A stretch of 6,931 bases of DNA from positions 1 through 6,931 of the forward strand of contig JBOGZI010000174.1 in NCBI GenBank assembly GCA_050697275.1, in the 5' to 3' direction. The notes beneath the pieces are model-generated. The model saw only the letters and a program-made list of their open reading frames with translations. It did no database searches and was not told the DNA's origin. The translations under genes were made by a program, and so were the position numbers. Positions 1 to 4,715 of this stretch are shown here, piece by piece. The number at the start of each line of letters is the position of its first letter. The first letter of the stretch is position 1. The DNA comes from JBOGZI01 sp050697275. Lineage in GTDB: Bacteria; Actinomycetota; Thermoleophilia; Solirubrobacterales; 70-9.

Positions 1-18
1 TGATCGCGAACGCGATCA
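1..18. repeat. 18-bp near-perfect palindrome
   Basis: TGATCGCG (1-8) and CGCGATCA (11-18) are exact reverse complements separated by AA. It could be an operator, or the stem of a terminator for a gene ending to the left of the window, but no T-run follows it. It lies 70 bases upstream of the lipoprotein start. The function is unknown. Confidence 0.4.
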
Positions 19-87
19 GTCCCTCATCCCCGGGGTCGCTCCTCGTCCGAAGCGGCTGTCCCCTGGACCGTCGAGAATTCGAGCTGC

Positions 88-858
88 GTGAGTCGGTGGC
101 TTCCCATACTCCTCCTGCCGTTCGCACTGGCTGGCTGCGGCGAGAAAAACTTGATCGACGAAGGCCTCAAGAGCCATGAGCAAGTTCGCTCGCTCGTAAA
201 GCAGTTTCAGGGTGCGGTCGCGGAGGACAACGGAGAACTCGCGTGCGACCTGATGGAGGAGCCGGAAGCGCCTTGCGACATCGACGGTCTGCTATTCGGA
301 GGGCAGCCGGAACGGATGTCCCTCCCCGGGGCAAGAGAGGTCTACATCCACATCAATAAGCACCGCGATGCGGCCGAAGTGCAGCTCGGTAATGGCACCC
401 GGTTTGGGCTTCGGCGGCATGGCGACGACCCGGACGCTGAGTGGCGGATCGCCTCGATGGGCTTCTCGGATGAGTGGCGACGTGATGCGCTTGCCACCGA
501 TGCAGGAGGGCAACAGCGATGCACCCCCAAAGCTCTTCATCCGGATATGTCGGGGCGGCTGGTGATCTACTCGATCCGATGTGCCGGCCGGTTCAAGCGA
601 CTCTTCATCGAGTCACCTGTGCCCATTGACCGAGTTCTGACCACGACCGCCCCAAGCGCACGATGTACAACCGAAACGGCCGTCGAGCTGTGGTGCGGGG
701 GGACCGTGCGTGCCGGGCGGAAGCTCTGGCAGCACGCGTTCCTCGCCAACCGAGCTTGCGGAGACCCCGTCAGGTTCCGGGTCCGCGACTGTCCGCTGGA
801 GGGATTCTGTACGGGAGTTCAGCTCGGATGGCGTGGCCGGACCAAAATCGCCTGCTAG
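88..858 (+). CDS. Cysteine-rich predicted lipoprotein, possible NTF2-like N-terminal half
   Basis: A 256-residue protein that I do not recognise as a named family. The GTG start at 88 gives a short signal peptide: hydrophobic residues 5-15, then lipobox L-A-G-C with Cys17 as the predicted lipidated residue. The product is therefore probably anchored on the outer face of the membrane. Residues 31-65 (E-Q-V-R..F..A...D-N-G-E-L-A-C) resemble the first helices of NTF2-like secreted domains common in actinobacteria; this is by eye only. After Cys17 there are ten more cysteines (53, 63, 145, 165, 193, 203, 224, 235, 241, 256), an even number that suits disulfides in an exported protein. The last residue is Cys256. 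No clear Shine-Dalgarno precedes the GTG. Third codon positions are less GC-rich than in the oxidase genes to the right (ATA, TTG, AAA and AGT codons occur), so the gene may be of accessory origin. The IS element begins 12 bases after the stop. Confidence 0.75.
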   Translation: MSRWLPILLLPFALAGCGEKNLIDEGLKSHEQVRSLVKQFQGAVAEDNGELACDLMEEPEAPCDIDGLLFGGQPERMSLPGAREVYIHINKHRDAAEVQLGNGTRFGLRRHGDDPDAEWRIASMGFSDEWRRDALATDAGGQQRCTPKALHPDMSGRLVIYSIRCAGRFKRLFIESPVPIDRVLTTTAPSARCTTETAVELWCGGTVRAGRKLWQHAFLANRACGDPVRFRVRDCPLEGFCTGVQLGWRGRTKIAC

Positions 859-867
859 CTGTTTCTC

Positions 868-870
868 GTC
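868..870. repeat. Proposed core trinucleotide GTC, transposase 3' side
   Basis: GTC directly outside the 3-base right flank; the partner copy is at 2149-2151. Three bases alone prove nothing. However, the 9-base guide match to this end stops exactly at this core, and the guide match to the other end contains its partner copy, which is why I place the core here. Reconstructing the empty site by removing one copy gives TTTCTC-GTC-CAAAGC on the + strand. Confidence 0.5.
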
Positions 871-873
871 TCT

Positions 874-886
874 ATGAAGAAGGGCC
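874..886 (+). repeat. Subterminal inverted repeat, right end (transposase 3' side)
   Basis: This 13-base sequence, ATGAAGAAGGGCC on the + strand, is the exact reverse complement of 2132-2144. The match ends on both sides at these limits. It lies 3 bases inside the proposed element end. Confidence 0.75.
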
Positions 887-889
887 GGT

Positions 890-895
890 TGTCAA
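890..895 (-). promoter_or_regulatory. Outward -35 box (TTGACA) for a circle-junction promoter
   Basis: The - strand reads a consensus TTGACA at 895-890, pointing out of the element at its right end. In a circular intermediate that abuts the two ends through one core copy, the hexamer 17 bases downstream would be GAGACT, a poor -10 (3 of 6). Junction promoters of this type, made only when the ends are joined, are known for IS110-family elements. The -35 is visible; the -10 and the circle are inferred. Confidence 0.35.
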
Positions 896-954
896 GTAGC
901 GGTTAGCGCTGGTCAGGGTCCTCTCGCGGGTCGTTGGCTTGGAGCGGTGCTCAT

Positions 955-963
955 GTCTCTATG
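955..963 (-). other. Candidate donor guide: 9-base match to the element's right end
   Basis: GTCTCTATG on the + strand occurs here and at 868-876, where it spans the core, the 3-base flank and the first bases of the inverted repeat. The flanking bases differ on both sides, so the repeat is exactly the end plus the core. A left donor guide should have this property. Confidence 0.5.
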
Positions 964-1015
964 GCCTCCTCGGCGGGAGGATCAGGCGGGATCGGATGCT
1001 TCGCTCTCGGGCGCA

Positions 1016-1023
1016 AGTCCAAA
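1016..1023 (-). other. Candidate target guide: 8-base match to the insertion junction
   Basis: AGTCCAAA on the + strand occurs here and at 2148-2155, where CAAA (2152-2155) is chromosomal flank, GTC is the proposed core and A2148 is element. Counting only core plus flank, the match is 7 bases. One more flank base could pair by G-U wobble. It lies 8 bases after the transposase stop codon, in the position expected for a left target guide. Confidence 0.45.
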
Positions 1024-1030
1024 AGGGCGG

Positions 1031-2074
1031 TCAGGCCGCCAGACGAAAAGCGGCGCCTCGGGGAGCGAACTCCTCTTTGCGAGAAAGCATGTGCCAGATC
1101 GCGTGGGCGAGTCGGCGGGCGATGTCGATCTGGGCGACCTTGGCGCCGCGCTGCTTGCCGAGCCGGCGCTTGGTGCGCTGATAGCGCTCGGCGTAGGCCG
1201 GGTGCTTGAGCGCGTGCATGGTCGCCTCGACCAGCGCCCAGCGCAGGTAGGTGGGCCCGTGCTTTGAGAGCGGGCCGCGGCGGTCTGACTCGCCCGACTG
1301 GCTCACCTTCGGGCAAAGGCCGGTGTAGCCGGTGAGCTTCTGCGGCGATGGGAAGCGCTCGATCTCGCCGATCTCGGCGGCGATCGTGAAGGCCAGCACC
1401 CAGCCGATCCCCGGGGCGCTCATCAGCAGCGGGATGTAGGGGTGGTCGGCGTGGCCCTCCTTCAAGCGCCGGTTCGCGTCGTCGATCCGGGCCTCGAGGT
1501 CGTCGATCAGGGCGAGCGAGGCGGCGACGTTGCCCCGCCACGGCTCGGGGACCTCGAGCTCGGCGAGGAGCTCTCTGCCCTCGACTCCGAAGAGGTCTGT
1601 GACCGGGCAGGGGCGCCCAAAGTTGATCAGGGTCGAGTGGATCCGGTTCTTCAGCATCGAGCGGTGCTTGACCAGGTGGAGGCGAAAGCGGGCGAGCTCG
1701 CGCTCCTCCCTGACCGCCGGGTTCGGGAGCCAGATCGCCGGCACCAGGTCGCGCTGGGAGAGGACGGCGAGCACCTTGGAGTCGATCTCGTCGGTCTTGA
1801 CCGCGAGCGGCGCCAGGCCCTTCACCTTCTGGGCGTCGGCGATCTCGACCGACCAGCCGGCCTGCTCGAGGGTGTCGTGGACGATCCGCGCGCCGGTCAT
1901 CGACTCGATCACCGCGCAGACCGGCTGGCGGTGGACCTCCTCGATTCGGCGGGCGAGGCGCTTCAGCGAGTCGACGTCGGGTGAGACGGCGAGCTGATCT
2001 AGATGCTCGCCGTCATTGCCGAGCAGGCAGATATCGAGCTTCTTGCGGCTGAGGTCGAGTCCGGCGTGCAACAT
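1031..2074 (-). CDS. IS110-family transposase (DEDD recombinase)
   Basis: A 347-residue transposase of normal length for IS110/IS1111 elements. The N-terminal RuvC-like domain shows the four acidic residues expected of this family: Asp7 in G-L-D-L-S-R-K, Glu57 in V-I-E-S, and Asp95 and Asp98 in K-T-D-E-I-D-S-K. A charged, probably coiled-coil middle follows (about 120-205). The C-terminal domain begins with S-A-P-G-I-G (219-224) and contains F-P-S-P-Q-K-L (241-247) and Q-S-G-E-S (259-263); Ser260 is the likely nucleophile. The family works as a dimer with a structured guide RNA that pairs with target and donor, joining them at a short core without ordinary target duplication. The ATG at 2074 has AAGGAGG nine bases upstream (2090-2084), but that site lies in a predicted hairpin. 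No frameshift or internal stop is present. Confidence 0.95.
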   Translation of the reverse strand: MLHAGLDLSRKKLDICLLGNDGEHLDQLAVSPDVDSLKRLARRIEEVHRQPVCAVIESMTGARIVHDTLEQAGWSVEIADAQKVKGLAPLAVKTDEIDSKVLAVLSQRDLVPAIWLPNPAVREERELARFRLHLVKHRSMLKNRIHSTLINFGRPCPVTDLFGVEGRELLAELEVPEPWRGNVAASLALIDDLEARIDDANRRLKEGHADHPYIPLLMSAPGIGWVLAFTIAAEIGEIERFPSPQKLTGYTGLCPKVSQSGESDRRGPLSKHGPTYLRWALVEATMHALKHPAYAERYQRTKRRLGKQRGAKVAQIDIARRLAHAIWHMLSRKEEFAPRGAAFRLAA

Positions 2075-2080
2075 GTGAGC

Positions 2081-2136
2081 GGGCCTCCTTGGTGCTCGTG
2101 ATCGGTGGACGCTGAGAGCGTGCCACCGGGAGGCCC
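2081..2136 (-). promoter_or_regulatory. Transposase leader hairpin sequestering the ribosome-binding site
   Basis: In the transposase transcript an outer 8-bp stem pairs GGGCCTCC (2136-2129) with GGAGGCCC (2088-2081). Inside it is a 10-bp hairpin, GGTGG-C-ACGCT closed by a CTC loop and paired with AGCGT-CCACC (2127-2104), with one bulged C. The outer stem contains most of the Shine-Dalgarno AAGGAGG (2090-2084), so the folded leader would hide it. Protection of a transposase start against read-through transcription is known for IS10 and IS50. The pairing is visible; the regulatory role is inferred. Confidence 0.55.
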
Positions 2137-2144
2137 TTCTTCAT
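2132..2144 (-). repeat. Subterminal inverted repeat, left end (transposase 5' side)
   Basis: GGCCCTTCTTCAT on the + strand is the exact reverse complement of 874-886. It lies 7 bases inside the proposed end (2151). Its inner edge (2132-2136) is shared with the outer stem of the hairpin in the transposase leader. Confidence 0.75.
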
Positions 2145-2148
2145 GGCA

Positions 2149-2151
2149 GTC
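2149..2151. repeat. Proposed core trinucleotide GTC, transposase 5' side
   Basis: Second copy of the GTC found at 868-870, at the outer limit of the 7-base left flank. Together with the adjoining CAAA (2152-2155) and A2148 it forms the 8-base match to the candidate guide at 1016-1023. Confidence 0.5.
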
Positions 2152-2385
2152 CAAAGCAGGAGGCTTGAGCGCGACTCAGGGCAGTTGATCGTCTCGCCGA
2201 TACTGGTGACATGCGCGTGTACTCTCGACAAGCTTCCGCCCGGCCAGCAACCACAAGGGTGGCTCGAGGTATTTCTCGCCGCGCTAATTGCCGGTGACTC
2301 CAGCAGTCCGGGCGATTCCTGAACCGGGCGCCTTTCGGGCCTTAATCGCCCTCAAGCTCACCGCTTCCGAGTCGATGTGTTCCCC
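2152..2385. other. Intergenic stretch with no recognised gene
   Basis: This DNA lies between the IS end and the small gene at 2386. Open frames here are short, have no convincing ribosome-binding site and encode nothing I recognise. Short complementary pieces occur, such as CCAC/GTGG near 2250-2262, but none amounts to a terminator or RNA gene. A TGA at 2320-2322 closes the frame upstream of the small gene. Confidence 0.5.
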
Positions 2386-2541
2386 ATGAGGACCGCCTCC
2401 GAGATCATCGAGGAGTTGGAGGCCGTCATGGCGAACGCAAGGCCCGTCCCGCTGACTGGTCAGGTCCGAGTCGACAGAGACCGGGTAACCAGCTTGCTGA
2501 CCGAGCTCCGGCAATCGCTCGACGCGGGCCGAGTCGCATAG
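2386..2541 (+). CDS. 51-residue small protein resembling the N-terminus of actinobacterial DivIVA/ATP-synthase-B-like proteins
   Basis: ATG at 2386 to TAG at 2539-2541; an in-frame GTG at 2377 is an alternative start. The peptide begins M-R-T-A-S-E-I-I-E-E-L-E and continues with V-P-L-T-G-Q-V-R-V-D-R-D (residues 21-32) and a second predicted helix (33-47). From memory, the V-P-L-T-x-Q-V-R-V-D-R-E segment between two helices is the conserved N-terminal signature of actinobacterial proteins annotated as DivIVA-domain or ATP-synthase-B-like, which then continue into a long coiled coil. Here the protein stops after the signature, so it is either a stand-alone small version or a remnant. No strong ribosome-binding site is present. 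It converges with the CBS-domain gene 69 bases away. The family assignment is tentative. Confidence 0.5.
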   Translation: MRTASEIIEELEAVMANARPVPLTGQVRVDRDRVTSLLTELRQSLDAGRVA

Positions 2542-2610
2542 CTCGCGGGCTACGACTTCCCATGCCAAGCGGCGCTCCGAATCGCACCTCTGAAAGGGGA
2601 GGGAATCGCC

Positions 2611-3012
2611 CTAGGGAGGGCTCATCGAGGAGGTGGCGCCGGCGGTCGTCCAGCAGCGGACGATGTCGCGCATCGAGAGCACCCCGACCAGCTCGCCGCG
2701 GTCGACCACCACCAGGTGCCTGATCCCGCGCTTGACCATCTCCTCGGCGGCCTGCTCGAGGCTCCAGTCTGGGGCGGCCGAGATCACGGATTCGCTCATG
2801 TGATCCGCGACCTTGGCGCTGTCCGGGTCCTTGCCGTCGCCCAGCGCCAGCAGGATGTCGCGCTCGGTGATGATCCGGGGGGCCGGGGACTCGTCGTCGA
2901 AGACCAGCGCGGCGCCCGTTCCCTTCTCCCGCATCTTGGTGGCCGCCTCGCGCAGGGTGTGCCCCGGCCCGACGGCCAGCACAACGCTCGACATACCCTC
3001 GCGGACCTCCAT
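2611..3012 (-). CDS. Two-CBS-domain protein (stand-alone CBS pair)
   Basis: A 133-residue protein made of two CBS modules with nothing else attached. The first covers about residues 8-56 and ends in R-I-I-T-E-R-D-I-L (46-54). The second covers about 68-120 and ends in V-G-V-L-S-M-R-D-I-V-R (109-119). The T/S-x-R-D-I pattern near the end of each module typically binds the ribose and phosphate of adenosine nucleotides. Stand-alone CBS pairs usually sense AMP, ADP, ATP or S-adenosylmethionine, but the ligand cannot be read from the sequence. The ATG at 3012 has AAGGAGG only three bases upstream (3022-3016); Met7 (2994) is a possible alternative start. The gene is divergent from the cytochrome gene with 118 bases between them, so a shared control region is possible. 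Its partner protein is unknown. Confidence 0.9.
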   Translation of the reverse strand: MEVREGMSSVVLAVGPGHTLREAATKMREKGTGAALVFDDESPAPRIITERDILLALGDGKDPDSAKVADHMSESVISAAPDWSLEQAAEEMVKRGIRHLVVVDRGELVGVLSMRDIVRCWTTAGATSSMSPP

Positions 3013-3130
3013 CGGCCTCCTTCCGGCTGGCGATTCCGGCTAGTGCCGTTCGGCGCAAGCTTATCCCACGCCTCTCCGCCGCGGTGGCGGATCGGCTGCG
3101 CTGGTAGGGCCATATAGGATTCCGCTCCGC
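3013..3130. promoter_or_regulatory. Divergent intergenic region between the CBS-domain and cytochrome genes
   Basis: 118 bases must hold the starts of both transcripts. The only AT-rich patch is CATATAGGAT at 3111-3120, just before the cytochrome start, where TATAGG could be a -10 for the + strand gene. I see no matching -35. The Shine-Dalgarno of the CBS gene is at 3016-3022. Confidence 0.3.
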
Positions 3131-3814
3131 ATGCGCCGCCTCAGGGACCGCAATCACTCGAGGCCGGTGTGGCTGGCGGGCGGGCTGATCGCAGTCGCCG
3201 TGCTCGCGGGAATCACCGGCTGCGACCTGCAGGAGAACGCCGACCTCGATCGCGGCGAGCAGCTCTTCACGCAGAAGTGCGGCAGCTGCCACGCCCTCAC
3301 CGCCGCCGGCACCAACGCGGAGGTCGGCCCGGACCTCGATGACGCCTTCAAGCAGGCGCGGGCGAGCGGCATGGACCAGGACACGATCGAGGGCGTGGTC
3401 GAGTCGCAGATCGAGAACCCGCGGCCGGCCAGCCCCGAGGACACCGAGGTCTACATGCCCGCGAACCTGGTCGAGGGAGACGACCTGCGGGACGTCGCGG
3501 CCTACGTCGCCAGCGTCGCCGGGGTGCCGGGAATCGAGCCGCCCGAGTTCATCGCACCCGAGTTCTTCGCCACCAACTGCGGCGGCTGCCACGTCCTCAG
3601 CCAGGCGGGCACCACCGGGACCACCGGACCGAACCTGGACGAGTCGCTGCCGAACATGAGCCCCCAGCAGATCGCCGAGGCGATCACCGAGCCCGACGCC
3701 CAGCTGGCGCCCGGCTTCCCGGCCGGCGTCATGCCGCAGAATTACGGCGAGACCCTCACCCCGCAGCAGCTCCAGCAGCTGGTCAGGTACCTGCAGCAGT
3801 CGGCGGGCAAGTAA
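3131..3814 (+). CDS. Diheme c-type cytochrome, predicted lipoprotein
   Basis: 227 residues. The N-terminus has basic residues (R-R-L-R), a hydrophobic stretch (13-27) and lipobox I-T-G-C with Cys31, so the protein is probably exported and lipid-anchored. Two cytochrome c domains follow, each with a heme-attachment site: C-G-S-C-H at 50-54 and C-G-G-C-H at 150-154. Likely axial methionines are Met109 (V-Y-M-P-A-N) and Met201 (V-M-P-Q-N-Y). The two halves share the pattern G-x-C-H-x-L-x-x-A-G-T...G-P-(D/N)-L-D, suggesting internal duplication. The likely role is electron transfer at the outer membrane face, plausibly to the oxidase encoded by the facing operon; this is inferred from position. 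The ATG at 3131 lacks a strong ribosome-binding site (AGGA at about 12 bases). Its TAA directly abuts the TGA of the converging gene. Confidence 0.93.
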   Translation: MRRLRDRNHSRPVWLAGGLIAVAVLAGITGCDLQENADLDRGEQLFTQKCGSCHALTAAGTNAEVGPDLDDAFKQARASGMDQDTIEGVVESQIENPRPASPEDTEVYMPANLVEGDDLRDVAAYVASVAGVPGIEPPEFIAPEFFATNCGGCHVLSQAGTTGTTGPNLDESLPNMSPQQIAEAITEPDAQLAPGFPAGVMPQNYGETLTPQQLQQLVRYLQQSAGK

Positions 3815-4045
3815 TCAGCGCTCTGCCTCGTCGGAGTCGTAGCGTCGCCAGTCCTGGATCAGCCGCCAGGTCCGCCAGAGGCCGATCGCGAGGAGCACCA
3901 GGCCGACCACCGCCCCGGCCAAGGAGCTGACCAGCAGAGCTACGGCGATCACGATCGCGGCCGCAACCGCGACCATGACCAGGACGCGGAAGGTGTCCCG
4001 CTCCCGGCGCAGCGGGTTGCGCGGAGGTTCGACCCGATCGCTCAC
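3815..4045 (-). CDS. Small two-helix membrane protein at the end of the oxidase operon
   Basis: 76 residues from a GTG start at 4045. A charged N-terminal segment (1-20, R-R-E-R-D) is followed by two hydrophobic stretches, about 21-40 and 42-57, separated only by S-S-L, then a basic, Trp-rich, charged tail (W-R-T-W-R-L-I-Q-D-W-R-R). I do not recognise the family. It begins 46 bases after ctaE on the same strand, so it is probably the last gene of the operon and might be a small accessory subunit or assembly protein of the oxidase; no sequence signature supports that beyond position. No Shine-Dalgarno is visible before the GTG. The stop codon directly abuts that of the cytochrome gene. Confidence 0.7.
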   Translation of the reverse strand: MSDRVEPPRNPLRRERDTFRVLVMVAVAAAIVIAVALLVSSLAGAVVGLVLLAIGLWRTWRLIQDWRRYDSDEAER

Positions 4046-4091
4046 GCCGGAGGCGGCGAGACTCGAGTCCAGGCGATGGTTCGCAGCCGCC

Positions 4092-4715
4092 TCAGAGGAT
4101 GTAGACGGTGGTGAAGACGATGATCCACATCACGTCCACGAAGTGCCAGTAGATGCCCGGCACCTCGACGCCGAGGTGGTTCTTGGCCTCGGGCCCGTAG
4201 TGGCCGCGTAAGGCGCGGATGGTGGCGATGCCCAGCAGCAGCAGGCCGACGGTGACGTGGGCGCCGTGCAGCCCGGTGAGGCCGTAGAAGATCGAGCCGA
4301 AGGCGTGGTCGCTGCCGCTGAAGCCGATGTGGACGTACTCGTTGACCTGGATGAAGAGGAAGGTGGCGCCGAGCAGGAAGGTGGTGATCAGCCCCATCTG
4401 CAGGCCGCGGTGGTTGTCCTTGCGGATCGACTCGAGCGCCCAGTGCATGGTGAAGCTGGAAGAGACCAGGATCGTGGTGTTCATCCCCGCCACCGCGACG
4501 GGCAGCTCGACCGAGTCCGGCGGCCAGGGCCCCTCGTTGGCAACCACCCGGAGGAAGAAGTAGGAGGCGAAGAAGGCCCCGAACAGCATCACCTCGGAGA
4601 CGATGAAGAGCAGGATCCCGAGGGTCTGGCGGTCGATCCGCGAGCTCTGGTGCGCCTCCGGCGGATGCTCGTGGTGCTCGTCCGCGTGGCCGACGGCGAC
4701 CGAGGCGGTCTCCAT
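4092..4715 (-). CDS. ctaE: Cytochrome c oxidase subunit III
   Basis: 207 residues, the usual length of the five-helix bacterial subunit III. It is the third core subunit of the aa3-type oxidase in the cytoplasmic membrane and stabilises subunit I and its proton uptake. Family hallmarks are G-I-L-L-F-I-V-S-E-V-M-L-F-G (33-46), the segment G-S-I-F-Y-G-L-T-G-L-H-G-A-H-V (140-154) and the C-terminal Y-W-H-F-V-D-V-M-W (189-197). The N-terminal tail is rich in His (10, 14, 15, 17, 22). The start at 4715 is chosen because AAGGAGGTG (4731-4723) lies seven bases upstream and the preceding gene stops there. The two genes overlap as TGATG, sharing one base, so translation is probably coupled. A longer frame reaching to 5261 is the reverse-frame shadow of the neighbour. 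Confidence 0.95.
   Translation of the reverse strand: METASVAVGHADEHHEHPPEAHQSSRIDRQTLGILLFIVSEVMLFGAFFASYFFLRVVANEGPWPPDSVELPVAVAGMNTTILVSSSFTMHWALESIRKDNHRGLQMGLITTFLLGATFLFIQVNEYVHIGFSGSDHAFGSIFYGLTGLHGAHVTVGLLLLGIATIRALRGHYGPEAKNHLGVEVPGIYWHFVDVMWIIVFTTVYIL

Larger units (their letters stand above)
871..1040 (-). ncRNA. Candidate bridge (seeker) RNA of the IS1111-type element
   Basis: This is the non-coding stretch between the transposase stop (1031) and the element's right end, read in transposase orientation. It starts with a hairpin spanning the stop codon: GGCGG at 1026-1030 pairs with CCGCC at 1036-1040. Next comes TTTGGACT (1023-1016), identical to the left junction (2155-2148). 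Further on is a hairpin of CCTCC/GGAGG (965-969 with 976-980), followed after one base by CATAGAGAC (963-955), identical to the right element end (876-868). Both matches contain the proposed core GAC; the second ends exactly there. The order, target guide then donor guide, is that described for the IS621 bridge RNA, and RNA placement after the transposase is that described for IS1111 elements. The second, shorter arm of each loop (right target and right donor guides) could not be identified. The RNA ends are uncertain and expression is not shown. Confidence 0.55.
871..2151 (-). mobile_element. IS110-family insertion sequence, IS1111 subgroup (about 1281 bp)
   Basis: The element is defined by the transposase plus features of both ends. 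A 13-bp inverted repeat lies just inside each end (874-886 and 2132-2144). Outside it are 3 bases at the transposase 3' end (871-873) and 7 bases at the 5' end (2145-2151). From memory, this 7/3 subterminal arrangement is typical of the IS1111 subgroup, whose members lack true terminal repeats. GTC occurs at both outer boundaries (868-870 and 2149-2151) and is the likely recombination core. The non-coding space is short before the transposase (about 77 bases) and long after it (about 160 bases), again the IS1111 pattern. The transposase is intact, so the copy could be active. The exact ends are inferred, not proven. Confidence 0.72.

Noticed and set aside
938..963. Search for the right donor guide next to the donor match (CATGAGCA against the left-end complement CATGGCA)
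   Set aside because: The similarity needs a one-base bulge and is too short to separate from chance, so the second arm is left unassigned.
951..1541. 196-codon - strand frame overlapping the transposase 3' half
   Set aside because: It is a frame-shifted shadow of the transposase, dominated by Arg, Pro and Ala, with no recognisable motif.
1442..1984. 180-codon open frame on the + strand across the transposase gene
   Set aside because: It is antisense to a clear IS110 transposase. Its translation is low-complexity, rich in Val, Leu, Asp and Arg, as expected from high-GC reverse frames.
2608..2621. GCCCT/AGGGC hairpin at the end of the CBS gene as a terminator
   Set aside because: The stem is only 5 bp, overlaps the stop codon, and no T-run follows directly, so it does not qualify.
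2426..3592. 388-codon - strand frame spanning the CBS gene, the divergent promoter region and the cytochrome gene
   Set aside because: It crosses two well-supported genes in another frame. Its composition is that of a GC-driven open frame.
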